A stretch of DNA of 64,000 bases from contig JAPXFQ010001664.1 in NCBI GenBank assembly GCA_028564705.1, positions 124,001 to 188,000 on the forward strand, written 5' to 3'. The notes beneath the pieces were generated by a model. That model was not told the origin of the DNA. It made no database searches and saw only the letters and a list, made by a program, of their open reading frames with translations. Positions 20,927 to 33,215 of the stretch are shown one piece after another. The position numbers and the translations under genes were made by a program. The DNA is from Apricaphanius iberus (Eukaryota > Chordata > Actinopteri > Cyprinodontiformes > Aphaniidae). The stretch's first letter is position 1; each line of letters opens with the position of its first letter.

Positions 20927-22237
20927 GTAAGCTGATATATAATCGTTTGCCTGGACAAAATAATTCTAAATACACTTTTCGTATTCACTGAGAGAAAAGA
21001 AAATACTTGTTTTTAGGCAATGTGTGCATAGAATTCTGTTTTTAAAAAAAAGTTATATTTGTTTCAAAATCAGCAGATTATGTTATTCATTCCCAACCAT
21101 GTGAAGGACAAGACTAGTTCTGCCTTTTTTTATTGATTTTTTATTTTATTTGTAGGTCTTTAAATTTGACCCGCGAATAAAAACTATATAAATTATATAA
21201 TACGATATATATAATTTTATATATAAAAAAATTTTCAGTTGAATTATGGAGATTCAACGGTTAATTTTCATCTGATATTCTGAGCTCCAGTTTTTATAAA
21301 ACTTTATCAGACTTTGTTTGTTTATTTATAAAGCACTCTAAAAAGAACACATGGTTGACCTCTAACACTGCTCAGTCACATCTGAATAAACACAACAGTC
21401 AATGTCAGACTCACTTTAGGTTGAGACAAATGAGATTTAACTTTTACTGTGGGAGCTTGATTTATGTAGAAGCAGCTCTCATTCTGGAGCTTTGAGGCCA
21501 CAGCAGAAAAAATCTGATCTCCATGGGCGTCAGTTTGTTTTTACAATGGCTGGGGACAATAACCATAAACTTCAGTGTGTTTAGAGGATTGCTGGGGACA
21601 TTTATTAAATATTCATAAAGCCTCTTAGGTATTCTTTCATTTTATGTATCACGTTTTCATTACAATATGCACTGCAGTGTATAAACGTGTGGAATGTCGC
21701 ATCTTTATTAAATCAATAATAGTTAAAAGCCATTGGTTTACTTGTTATGCTTTTCAAAGTCAGTTGGGAAGAATTATTATTGCAACACTAACACTGCTCT
21801 GCATGGAGAAACTTCAACTTTAATTTACAGTTGAAAGTCCAGCAATAGGGCAGGTACCTGAGGGTGATCTGCAAAAAGTTGTTTCAGGTGGAAAAACAAA
21901 AATTCTATTTCAAGGCTCCAGTTGGACGTTTATTTATGTATGCGGGCGGACTGAGACAATATTATTTTTAAAAACATTTTGTTTAAGAATCCTAAAGAGG
22001 AACATTTTTATATATTGTTTTGATGGAAAGAACAGGAGAGAATATTTCCTGAATTTGCGTTGATGGCGGAATGTTCTCGCTGTCTATCTATCCAGTGCTT
22101 CTAGAAAGAGCATTTTCTGCAGCTGTATTTGCAATTCAGGAACAGAAAATCAAAGTAAAGCCAGGGTCTGTGGACAATATTTCGTCTCTGCACAGTGATT
22201 TTTGCCTAATATAAATTTCAGCAAGAGTATCCAGATA
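20927..22237. other. Intron sequence without recognised element
   Basis: AT-rich intronic DNA. A TATATAA-rich run lies near 21187-21230. No open frame or repeat boundary recognised before the L2 copy begins near 22240. Confidence 0.4.
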
Positions 22238-22239
22238 AA

Positions 22240-23966
22240 TCAATCAAATCAAACTTTATTTATAAAGCGCTTTTCAAACACAGTTTCTCAAAGAGTTTTA
22301 CAGATTTTAAAATGACCCCAACGCCCCCGCCAAAAACCAAAAATAAAATCATCATCACAACTACAACCCCCCTCCCAAAAATTACACCGAGGTTCTTTAC
22401 ATTATTACCAGAGGCCAAATTAATGCCATCCAGATGAAGTGATTGATTTAGCAGTTTCCTTTTTAAAGGTTCTGGTCCAAAGACAACAACTTCTGTCTTG
22501 TCTGAATTTAAAAGTAGAAAATTCAGAGTCATCCAAGTTTTTATGTCTTCGAGACATGCTTGTAATCTACCTAACTGATTGGTTTAATCAGGTTTCATTG
22601 CTAAATATAATTGTGTATCATCAGCATAACTGTGGAAATTCATACCATGTTGTCTAATTATTTTACCAATTGGAAGCATATATATAGTAAAGAGAATCGG
22701 CCCCTGTGGTACTCCAAAAGTAACCCTTGAGTGTGAGGAAGATTTAAGTAAAGGTTTAATTACAGCAACCTTAAATTCCTGAGGCACATATCCATTTATT
22801 AAAGATAGATTCATCATGTCTAGGATAGGGCCAGTAACCAGAGGGAACACTTCCTTAAATAATTTGGTTGGTATTGGGTCTAACATACAAGTTGAGGGTT
22901 TAGATGAAACTAATATTTGTGATAATTCTGAAAGTTCAACAGAATCAAAATGGTACAGACATAAACATGGTTCTACAGTTCTCTCTGATACTGCCTCATT
23001 TACTGAAAGAGAGTTAATTTTATTTTTAATAGAATTTATTTTACTTATGAAGAAGCCCATAAAGTCATCACTACTGAGAGAAGGGGGAATAGTTGGCTCA
23101 ACAGAGCTATGACTCTGTGTAAGTTTGGCAACTGTACTAAAAAGAAACCTAGGATTGTTTTTATTTACCTCTATTAATGATGAGAAATATGCTGTTCTAG
23201 CTTTTCGAAGGGCGTTTTTATAAAGTAGTAGACTATTTTTCCAGGTTAGAAAGGAATCATTTAAGTGTGTAGAGCTCCATTTTCTCTCCAGTGTCCTAGT
23301 ATTCTGCTTTAAAGTACGTAACTCTGCACTAAACCAGGGAGCCAACCTCCTATGGCTGATTACCTTCTTTTTTAAGGGGGCTACACTGTCTAGTGCCAAA
23401 CGCAGTGAGGAAGTAATACTTTGAACCAGACCATCAATTTCTGAAGGGTTAGTGTTGGAATTACTGCCATCCACTGTGGTATTCTGAGACACATACGGAA
23501 ACAAGAATGGAACAGATTCTTTAAAACTTGTTACAGCATTGTCTGATAAAGTTCTACTGTAATGAAATTTTCTTTCAGATTTGGGAACGTTGAGTAAAGT
23601 AAATTCAAAGGTTATCAAAAAATGGTCAGATAGGACTGGGTTATGTGGGAGGACTATTAGTTCATCACACTCAATGCCGTATGTCAGTACAATGTCTAAA
23701 GTGTGCCGACCAGAGTGTGTGGGTCCCTTCACTTTCTGAGTAAAGCCAATTGAGTCTAAGATAATATTAAAGGCTGCAGTTAAGCTATCACTTTCAGTGT
23801 CCATGTGAATATTGAAATCCCCTATTATAATTACCTGATCAGTGTTTAAAACTAAATCAGATAAAAAATCTGAGTTCTGGTCCAAGAACTGAGAGTAAGG
23901 CCCTGGTGGACGATATAAAACCACTTTTCCGCTTCCATACCGGGCTGGCAGGGGATTGTGCTCCAA
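22240..23966 (-). mobile_element. L2 LINE copy 2, internally deleted, with a 460-codon fused frame
   Basis: A minus-strand frame 23966-22584 is open for 460 codons. It covers the endonuclease ([44 protein letters not shown]) and the linker, then RT block [14 protein letters not shown]. At [19 protein letters not shown] a deletion removes the catalytic LDLSAAFD box and joins straight to GVPQG and [10 protein letters not shown] (about 22625). The RT is therefore dead although the frame is open. The 5' part and most of the 3' UTR are missing. A TTTATTTATAAAGCGC tail lies at 22256-22271. Compared with copy 1 it lacks the MITE. Confidence 0.88.
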
Positions 23967-24378
23967 TTCCTTGATTTTCTTCGTTAGCCTGACCCAACCA
24001 TCACACCCTGAGCTACAGGTCAGTGGAGGCAGGATGAAAGTAACAGTGGTCTGTGCTCTGATTAAAAATGCTTCCGATAAAAGATAAGTCGCTAAAAGTT
24101 AAAAACGGTTAAAACTAGTCATAAGAAAATGATTTAAAAAAAACAGTTAAAAAGAATTAAAAACAGTTAAAACCATGCTAAAGAGCCAGAGTTGGCAGGA
24201 GGCATCAGGACGCCGAAGCATGCGCAAACTCAATAGAAGACAAATAATTCACTGTACCATAATTTACATTCAATAATGTATCGCGTTATTTTTCTCTGAT
24301 TATTTTTTCCAACATTGATGAAAAATTCTAAAGACATAATCAATATTATTAAATTGTTCATGTTCATTCAATGTTAGT

Positions 24379-24660
24379 TTAAAGGCCTATATCATGCAAA
24401 ATCAAGTTTTTGGAGTTTTTAACCACCTGGTAGTGCAATTTTTTCATAAATAAACCCCACAAGAGTGGTTTTTGGCTAAATTTATGCATGTCTGAGTAAT
24501 GCTTGTTAAGAGACCAAGATACAGGAGGATTACTACACATCCCTCTCCTGGAAAACGACTGGGTGTTCAAATAGTGATGTATTTCCCGTCACTAAGTGAA
24601 AACAAGGAAATGCTGGAGGTGTCTTCACCGCCCCAGCAGAGAGAGCAGCTTACCTCTTGT
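24379..24660. mobile_element. TTAA-type MITE family A, half copy
   Basis: Begins TTAAAGGCCTATATCATGCA (24379-24398), the inverted form of the right end of the copy at 18146-19167. It continues with shared blocks such as AACCACTCTTGTGGGG in reverse. The other half is replaced near 24660 by the GGGACGGGA repeat, so only one terminus is present. Confidence 0.65.
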
Positions 24661-24664
24661 AGAG

Positions 24665-25650
24665 CTGCAAACTAGGGTGACAATTTTTTTCTAGATTCTC
24701 ACGGGTCACGGGATTCCTGCGGGATTCCTGACGGGAGTCAATTTCACTTTTGGTAACGTGATCGGGACGGGACAGGAAGTAATCCACGGGATCAGACAGG
24801 AAACCGGAAATTAGAATTTTCTTTTTTCCGGGTCTACTACACCGCACGCACCAAAACTGAAACTGCTATGTTGTTGGGACACCACCTGGATAAACTGGTA
24901 AGCATATGATATCCGACTGAAAATGCGTGTATCTTATGCTGCGTTCGAGAGCCCATCCAAACCAGTGGGACATGGGACTTAACCTACCTCCAAATCGGAA
25001 AAGTGCACTGGAATGCCTGTCGAAGTGGAACATCCTACCTGCAAACTCGGGGTAGTTCGACGTACCCCGACTTCACCAAAATTAAGTCGGAGGATAATGG
25101 CGGCGCCCCCGGAGTCTCACGTCCTGAGAGGTAAAACTTGAACAAATAGGCTATTAACTGTACTTCTGTGCTTCTAGTGTTGTTTTAGACACTGTAATTT
25201 TAAGACAACTTGTTTTTCATACTATGCAGTGAATGTCGTTATTATCTGTTAGCATGCGTCTTCATAAACAAAGCGACTATCTGTTTAGCGCGGCGGTCGT
25301 CCATGTTTTCTGTTTACATTCCACTTCAATTGCCTCGAACGCTTAGAACTGGGAGCTAGTACATTTCAGGTAGGAGAAGTCCCACGTCACACTGGTTTGG
25401 ATGGGCTCTCGAACGCAGCATTAATAGTTTGGTAGTTAGACGAGTCGAGTCCATTCATGACGTAGTAAGGTGGCCAAACGAGAATACAGGATATGGTTAA
25501 AGACGGCGGATAAAGCTAAATAGATGATCTTTGATACTGTGTTAGGCTATGGTTTAAAGGGGGGCGGGGGTGGGGGAGCGAGCGCCATAGGAGGTAAATT
25601 ACTAATCTACGGGATTCGGGTCGGGACGGGAGTCTTTCTCTCAGTTTATC
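24665..25650. repeat. Interspersed repeat with GGGACGGGA-rich ends
   Basis: Left part 24665-24835 and right part 25600-25645 are rich in ACGGGATTC, CGGGACGGGA and similar words. GGTAACGTGATCGGGACGGG (24752-24771) has a relative at 63946-64000, GGTAACGTGATTTTGGACAG. The core is interrupted by the MITE at 24937-25420. No coding domain found, and family unknown to me. Confidence 0.55.
24937..25420. mobile_element. MITE with long inverted repeats and TTA target duplication
   Basis: The left end TGCTGCGTTCGAGAGCCCAT and the right end, its reverse complement, pair for about 45-50 bp with two or three mismatches. TTA lies at 24934-24936 and 25421-25423. The 484-bp element has no transposase. The 3-bp TTA duplication is consistent with PIF/Harbinger-type transposition. 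It lies inside the GGGACGGGA repeat, so it is younger than that repeat. Confidence 0.82.
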
Positions 25651-25739
25651 TCTGCTAGATCAGAGCTGGTAAAGACTTTCCACATCAGGTTTGATGGTGA
25701 CAAACGTGTCAATCATTAATAGTGCTGGGGACATGTCTG

Positions 25740-25995
25740 AAATTTCATGACTGAAATGCTTTTACAGTATGAACCTTCACAGGCTCAAGACTCACCTTTT
25801 TAGCTGAGCTTTTAACTGATTGTTTATTGCCTATTTATCTGCCTTTAATGTTTTAATTGATTTTATTGATCAGTGCTTTACTACTTGGTCTTGTATTTGC
25901 GCCATTAATTTAATCTTATTTTCTTTATTTATTTGTTTACTCATTTATCTATCTATATATTTTATTTATTTATTTACCTATGCATTTTAACATGT
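25740..25995 (+). mobile_element. LINE 3' fragment (L2/CR1-group tail)
   Basis: RLKTHLF-like coding remnant (CAGGCTCAAGACTCACCTTTTT, about 25782-25803) is followed by a stop and an AT-rich tail with TTTATTTATT runs. The arrangement matches the end of the plus-strand LINE at 38700-39410. Weak but consistent. Confidence 0.45.
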
Positions 25996-26073
25996 TTTTC
26001 TGTTATTGTACACAAATAAATAGACACATTGTTCCAGTGTTTCCTCTGTGGAAGTCCTCTGCATCGGCGGTCA

Positions 26074-26369
26074 CACTGCAAAAACTGTCCATCTAACAAG
26101 GTCACAAAATCTTTTGTCCAGCTAAAAAGTATTTTTGATCTTTTTTCAAGACTTACATACTAACCAAAAGCAGAAGGTGTTAGATTATTAATCTTATTTT
26201 GAGTATATTTGTCTTATTTTGAGAATTCTTACCAAGCGAATTTTGTCTCGTTTCATTGGCAGATTATTTCACTTAATCTAAAAAGCTTTAGTCTAAAAAC
26301 AAGATCAAAAATCATTTTTAGCTGGAAACAAGATTTTTGGACTTGGTTAGATGGACAGTTTTTGCAGTG
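26074..26369. mobile_element. Highly palindromic 296-bp MITE
   Basis: Left CACTGCAAAAACTGTCCATC and the reverse complement of the right end agree for the first 24 bases and, with mismatches, to about 57 bp. No transposase. I could not find a convincing target duplication. Fish hAT-type MITEs beginning CACTGCAAAA are known to me, so a hAT origin is plausible. Confidence 0.75.
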
Positions 26370-27045
26370 CATCTTCAGCTGTCTGGGTGCTTTCCGGGTA
26401 GCCCCCTTCACCTTCCCTGGTTTCTAGCTGATCTTCATATGATCTCTCATATGAAAACATTGGACATGATATAAGGTCCTATAGAAAATACTGATGGGAA
26501 TTTCATAGAGCAATTAAAAAAAAACACACAGAAAGGAAGATAAACTTTGTTTTATGTGTGGAAGATCTGTAACGCAACTTATTTTCAAATCACATAGGTT
26601 TAGGTAATAGAAGAATTATGTTCTTTAACATCTATATTAAATAGGCTAATGTATTAAGTGTTACATTTCTTTTATCTGTTACTGGAAAGCCCAACATTAT
26701 TTTAGACAAAAACATCAATGTCTTTCTGGACAACTGTATTAGAAACTTAATGTTCTTTCTTTCTTCTCTTACCTATGAGAAATAACTAATTTAAACAGAG
26801 ATGCAGCTGTCTTTGTATCCTAAACTCTGACTGTCTGCAGCCTTAGCCTCTCAATCTGCGCTGTTGAGGAACGGGGCTGGGTCTGTGAGAGACCGCTGTT
26901 TCTTTCTAAATAAAAGCATGTGGTAAACTATTTCAAAATCAAATATTTTTTCTAGCCAGCTACATCCCTAAGCACCATTTCATTTCTATGGGTCTGCTGA
27001 GCAGATGCTGTTAGTGGTTCCTAAATCACAGAAAAAAACTCAAAT
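26370..27045. other. Intron sequence without recognised element
   Basis: No repeat ends, coding motif or notable structure recognised. Confidence 0.35.
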
Positions 27046-28170
27046 CACATCAAACTTTATTGCAGTTCAGTATGCTTTACAGAATAAAAATGAACCCTAC
27101 ATATATTCCCCCTTCCCCACCCCACCCCATATAGAAACACAAGTTCACCATCATCCCCCCAGTCATATCCCCATGTACAGACACGCTCCAGAGCAACATC
27201 AAAATAAAAAAGCCATCTGCACCGGCAGCAGCAGATCCACAGCAGCAGCCAAGGCTGCAACCCAGGGCGCTTAAAAGAGGCGGAAGAGACTACTTTAGAT
27301 TGTTGGAGATGAAAGGAACATTCAAACATGATAACAGTTTAATTTAGATAACTTGAAAACACAATTTTAATGTTGCAATAGCCCCAGTATTTCTCTATAG
27401 ACCTTATTCATCTCCACATTTTCTTATTAGAGCTAGAAATTTTTGTAAAGATAAGACAAGGAGAGGCAGAACTGCAGGTAGTTGCAAAAATGAAGGGAGA
27501 GTTGATTTTACATTCTTAATTATGAGAGGAAGGTTTGAACAGGATAAAAAATGAACAGTTAATTAAAATAATAACACAAGACCGAACTCAGGACCGAATA
27601 TAGCTTTTCTCTTTTTTGAAAAAATGCAGCCTTTTCATCACTTGGTAGATTTTGTTTTTGAAAGCAATTTATTTGAGATACATTTTAGACTTGTTACAGG
27701 CTCACATCTTGGTTTTGGTCTACAATGACAGAAAATTGATTGAACCATGTTACTCTATGTTATATCATTGACTTAATGGACAAAAATCAAGTTGTGAGCT
27801 ATTTCTGGCTGAAAATGACAGAGGAAAATAACCCCAAGTATTTTACAATCTGTTGTTCACTCTCATACATTGATTTATACCAGTTGGTAAGATGCAAACT
27901 AAAGTATTGTGTTCGAATTTTTCGAAGAAGAATAGTATGTTTACAGAGTCAACCGCCTTGTGTAAATCAAGAAAGACTTTTCTTACTACACCCTCTTGGC
28001 CAAGGCTTGATTTAATCTCTTCAAGGAAGTAACACCAAACTGTTGCAGTGGAGAAATCTCTCCTGAAGCCAAATTACATGGGTCGGTTACCAACTGAGAA
28101 GCCAAGAATAATAAAAGAAAATTGGGGACATTCAATCTGAACAAGCTGAACAGAGAACTACATATAAAAA
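27046..28170 (-). mobile_element. Rex1/Babar-like LINE fragment
   Basis: On the minus strand, near 28100-27900, a frame reads QFGFRRDFSTATVWCYFLEE, IKSSLGQEGVV and VFLDLHKAVDSVN: RT motifs like those of Rex1/Babar, with AFD changed to AVD. Downstream coding is deleted or decayed. The 3' end reads CAATAAAGTTTGATGTGATT (reverse of about 27044-27063) with a GGGGTGGGGTGGGG stretch before it (27115-27128). A short tail frame near 27790 reads NTWGYFPLSFSARN. Inactive. Confidence 0.68.
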
Positions 28171-29436
<1,266 letters not shown>

Positions 29437-29686
29437 TAATACATGTTGACATATTCTGACACACACACTCAAAGACACACACACACCTATATGTAATGCA
29501 GACACACAAATGTCACTTCTGTAAGCATCACTCACCTTATATCTGCTAAGACAAAGCAAAGCATGAAATGCTTTTATTGCATTTTTAAACCTGCCTTACA
29601 TAAGCACTGATGTCCTGACACTGGCTGAGATTCATATGCATTCTTGTGAAATGAATATTGAACTGCACATGGAAGTATGAGTGAGA

Positions 29687-29754
29687 TATCTATCTATCTA
29701 TCTATCTATCTATCCATCCATCCATCCATCCATCCATCCATCCATCCATCCATC
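29687..29754. repeat. Compound TATC/CATC microsatellite
   Basis: A (TATC)n run passes directly into a (CATC)n run of about eleven units within atp2b intron sequence. Confidence 0.95.
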
Positions 29755-29889
29755 CGGCGTCATAATTTCTTAATTAATTTGATTTCATCTATCCATTTAC
29801 AGTATATATTTATTAAAACTATGTTTAAATGAATTTTAAATACACATTGTGTTAGAAAGATTTAGGAAGTTCTTGAATTAATTTCTTTA

Positions 29890-30450
29890 TTTTGGTCTTT
29901 ATTTTGAACCAAAATGGCACACAACAGAGTGTATAACATAGCAGCTAAATCATGAATAAGTCAGTCAGACAGGTGTAAGTACCCATTCACTCCCATGTTA
30001 AAAATGTCAAGTTCACTGCAAAAAAAACAATGTTTACAGCCTGGTTCAAGACAGACAGACAGACAGACAGACAGACTAAGGTGCAAGCTATCAGTTACCA
30101 TTAGCCACCAGGGTTAATTTAACCAGACCTGTCAATCAAAAGGACACGCCACTAATTATTCATACTTTCACATTTAAATTGGAGTTAGAAAAAAATTCAC
30201 CCCCTCAGAGTTTTCATGATGGTAAACCTAAACTATCTAACCTAAAATGGTGTTTTGAACCAGGCTGTAAACATGTTTATTTTTGCTGTAAAGTTGGCCT
30301 TTTTAACATGGGAGTCAATGGGAAGTTGCTCCTTTTTGGAGCCAGCCCCCAGTGGATGAGGGCTGTACTGCAATTTTTGTCACTTCCTGGTTGGCTTCAC
30401 ATTGTGTGGGTGGAGTTTGCTCCTTGGTTCAGCCATGGTTTCTTGTTGTT
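29890..30450 (+). repeat. Interspersed fish repeat with internal GACA tract
   Basis: Contains AGCCTGGTTCAAG/AACCAGGCTGTAAACATG motifs, CTGTCAATCAAAAGGACACG, CATGGGAGTCAATGGGAAG and TTTGGAGCCAGCCCCCAGTGG. I recognise these as a common teleost non-coding repeat. A (GACA)n tract lies at 30049-30073. Part of it recurs reversed at 31600-31740. Ends and superfamily not determined. Confidence 0.55.
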
Positions 30451-30665
30451 GGGGACTGTGATGATTATGACGTTTGTAACGTTCTTAATGCACTTTTTGA
30501 TGTGGCCCAGAAGTGATGTAGTCTATTCCTCTAGGTTCACCGTGTCCTCCTCTGTTGCAGGTTCTCTGAACATCTGCCACTTTGTGGTGTCAAAACAGTC
30601 CTGCAGTATCGATGTACCTTCAGTGAGCCATACAGTGATGGTTTTCTGTGTGGGCTTTTCTTAGT

Positions 30666-31568
30666 TTAGCATGGGGCAGCATGCAGGGACCAGCATGATG
30701 GAGATGTGTGCTGAGCACCGAGGTGGGGGCGGGGGAAGGCTCTGCATGTTCCACGTCTGTTTGTGTCGACTTTGTCAAGTGTATTTTCCCCACGAGTAGC
30801 GATGGTAATGTGCTGTTGGAACATGGGGAGGGTGTCTTTCAGGTGAACATGGTTAAAGTCCCCTGCAACAACATACACGTCATCCTGGTGTTTGTTTTGC
30901 AGCAAGCTGATTGTGCCATGCAGTTCCTTCAGGGCCACGTTAGCATTAGCTTGTAGAGGGACATAGACAGCAGCTATGAACACAGCTGCAAATTTGCGTG
31001 GTAGGTAATGCTGGCCGCATACCTAACCAAGAATTCAACTCCTTCAGAGCAGTGTCTGTCAGCCACAGACCTTCTTCACATAGATGCAGAGTCCAGAGTC
31101 CTCCTCCCTTTGTTGTCCCTGACAGCTGGTTTCAGTCCGAGCGAAAGAAAACTTGCCCCTCCAGCTGGAAGATGGAGTCTGGAATGTTGCTATGGAGCCA
31201 GGTCTCTGTCATTACAAAGATAGAGCAGTTTTGCATCTCCCTCTGGCACAAGGCTCAGTTTTAGGAAGTCCATTTTATCATCCAGCACGCAAACATTTGA
31301 CAGGAAAAGTGATGGGATGACTGGTCTGCAGATCTTAGTTAGCTAGCAGCCCTGCTCTTTTGGCCCCCTTCTGTCTCCTTGTACACCGCCTCCTCTTTCG
31401 CCTGTAGTATAGTCGTCTATTACTCCATGCCGCTGTCCTTAGCACCTGCATTCTGCCTAGCATCGTTTTGATTATAACTGGTACAGGCCAGTTGACGTTC
31501 AGTTTCAGGAGCTCAAACCTACAGAACTTTATGTCGGTAACACCGGGAGCTAGAGAAGCACGCTGCAC
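30666..31568 (-). mobile_element. LINE endonuclease fragment (CR1/jockey-group type)
   Basis: The minus strand reads a basic entry region (KRRRCTRRQKGAKRAGLLAN, about 31335-31400) then TETWLHSNIPDSIFQLEG (about 31215-31160), SGTTKGGGL, AAVYVPLQANANVALKEL (about 30975) and VVAGDFNHVHLKDTLP (about 30865) with TRGENTLDKV. These are ordered APE-endonuclease blocks of a fish LINE. Frame breaks and a missing RT show it is a 3'-deleted fragment. GDFN and ETW catalytic motifs are recognisable. Confidence 0.75.
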
Positions 31569-31599
31569 TGTTGCGTGCTGCCATCATAGGTATGTCAGG

Positions 31600-31740
31600 T
31601 TTACTGTCATGACAACTCTGAGGGGGGAATTTTTTATAAGTCATTCCTTTAGATGTTATTTAAGCTTGAAATAATGAATAATTAGGGGCATTTTCTTTTG
31701 ATTGACAGATCTCAGAAAAACTGTCAATACTAGCGCTGTT
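31600..31740 (-). repeat. Reversed partial copy of the repeat at 29890-30450
   Basis: TGACAACTCTGAGGGGGGAA and ATGAATAATTAGGGGCA plus CTTTTGATTGACAG match, in reverse complement, the segment around 30125-30225. The LINE endonuclease fragment lies between these oppositely oriented copies. Confidence 0.6.
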
Positions 31741-31879
31741 GGATAGCAGGTTGCTCCGCCTACTTATTCCAGGGAAACCACAGCCTCAGTCATGTTAACA
31801 GTCTAGGGCAGGGGTACTCATATACAAAATATAAAGGGTCACAGAAATGTTTCTGACCAGTCAAAGGTCTTTATATTAT

Positions 31880-31960
31880 TGATTTTATTTAAATTCAGTT
31901 TATTTATATTGTGCCAATTCACAACGCATCTCTAGGCACTTTACAGGTCATTTGAATTTA
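31880..31960 (-). mobile_element. Short L2 3'-end fragment
   Basis: AATTCAGTTTATTTATATTG followed by CCAATTCACAACGCATCTCTAGGCACTTTACAG resembles the L2 3' terminus seen at 7610-7680 and 61090-61160. Only the terminal 80 bp or so are present. Confidence 0.6.
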
Positions 31961-32870
31961 ATCATGCATTGTCTTAAATATTTTCTATGTAATCAACACA
32001 CCTTAATAAAATTCACTTGAACAAAAATTGTCTGTTTCAATCAAAACAGCAACAAGAATACCATGTAATTTCCATTTAGTAATAAATTCAGATGAATACT
32101 GAAATAAAACTGAACACTTCTATTATTTATGCATCATGGATTTGTTCTTCCCCCAAATCCATGAATCTCTGAGGGAGAATTTTTTTTGGTTGAGTCATAG
32201 ATGTAACTAAAATCCAGCTTCCAGCTTCATAGAATGACTTCATTGCATTTGTGGTGAGATGGTGATTTCCCCTCCACTCTGGTTGAGCAGGTATGGTGGA
32301 TCACACAGCGCTGATTGCAGAGCGGAGTTGGCCGCTATGGTGAGGCAGATTGCCGCTGCTTCCGTGTGTTGCTCCTGCAGCTGTGGTGTGATGGTTTTCT
32401 CCTGGGGTCTCCTCAACTAAGATTGTAGTTATCTTTAACGTGTGTGTCACGGGTCTTAGGTCTTGCAGTCCTTTAGATTGATCATTTAATGGTTTCTTCG
32501 TAAATTTAGCACATGGGTCTGTGCTGAATGGAGGGAGAATAGATGCAAATTCTTCTGTTTGTCTCTAAGCTATCTATTTTCATTGGCCTCTTTTCTTTTA
32601 GCAGGAAATTTAGAACACAGCATTCCCCCCATCAGAATAACTGCCAAGTGAAAATCCATTAACGCGCAGATAAAAAGTGAAATATAAAACGTCTCTGCTC
32701 ATGCAGCGGTAATGTGCGATTGACAGTATGTTGATGGCACAGAGAAAACTGTTCCTTTGCTCTGTTATGGAGCAGACACACGGGCGTCGTGGGGTTTTCA
32801 GTTATTTAACTCAAATGCATACAATACCACGCTGCTTCGGTATGAAAATGTGGATATAGATAAGAATAAG
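31961..32870. other. Intron sequence without recognised element
   Basis: The sequence from 31800 onward (CAGGGGTACTCATATAC) resembles the start of a hAT-like element and may extend into this stretch, but no far end was found. No coding content recognised. Confidence 0.35.
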
Positions 32871-33215
32871 AATAATCCTTTAATAGTCCCACCAGGGGAA
32901 ATTCGGCCGTAAACAGCAGCCAAAGAGACAACAAATATACAACATTTAAAAATATTTACAAAAAAATACAATTATACACAGAATATGTACATCAACACAG
33001 AATAAGAATATGTTCATCAGGTTGAAAACAATGTGTAAATCGTATATCGGTGTGGTTGTTTAATGCAAATGTAAGATACAGTGCAGGTGTAAAATATTTA
33101 TATTTGTTGGGAGCAGTTTTGGTTGTACAGTCTGACAGCTGCAGGGAGGAAGGAGCTGTGGAAACGCCCCTTTGGTTCCGCCTATTGGGAGACACTGGTC
33201 TAGGACATTTTTTCC
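32871..33215 (-). repeat. LINE 3'-end-like repeat
   Basis: AATCCTTTAATAGTCCCACCAGGGGAAATT at the left, and GTACAGTCTGACAGCTGCAGGGAGGAAGGAGC-type text at about 33122-33155, are hallmarks of a frequent teleost repeat read on the minus strand. The short frames here (32992-33240, 33050-33277) have no domain. Assignment is by recognition only. Confidence 0.5.

Noticed and set aside
29687..30073. CRISPR-like or satellite array
   Set aside because: Short tetranucleotide microsatellites (TATC/CATC, GACA) without spacers; the genome is a vertebrate.
30179..30664. 161-codon plus-strand frame as a gene
   Set aside because: It covers a recognised non-coding fish repeat and unassigned sequence; hydrophobic content is by chance and no domain is present.
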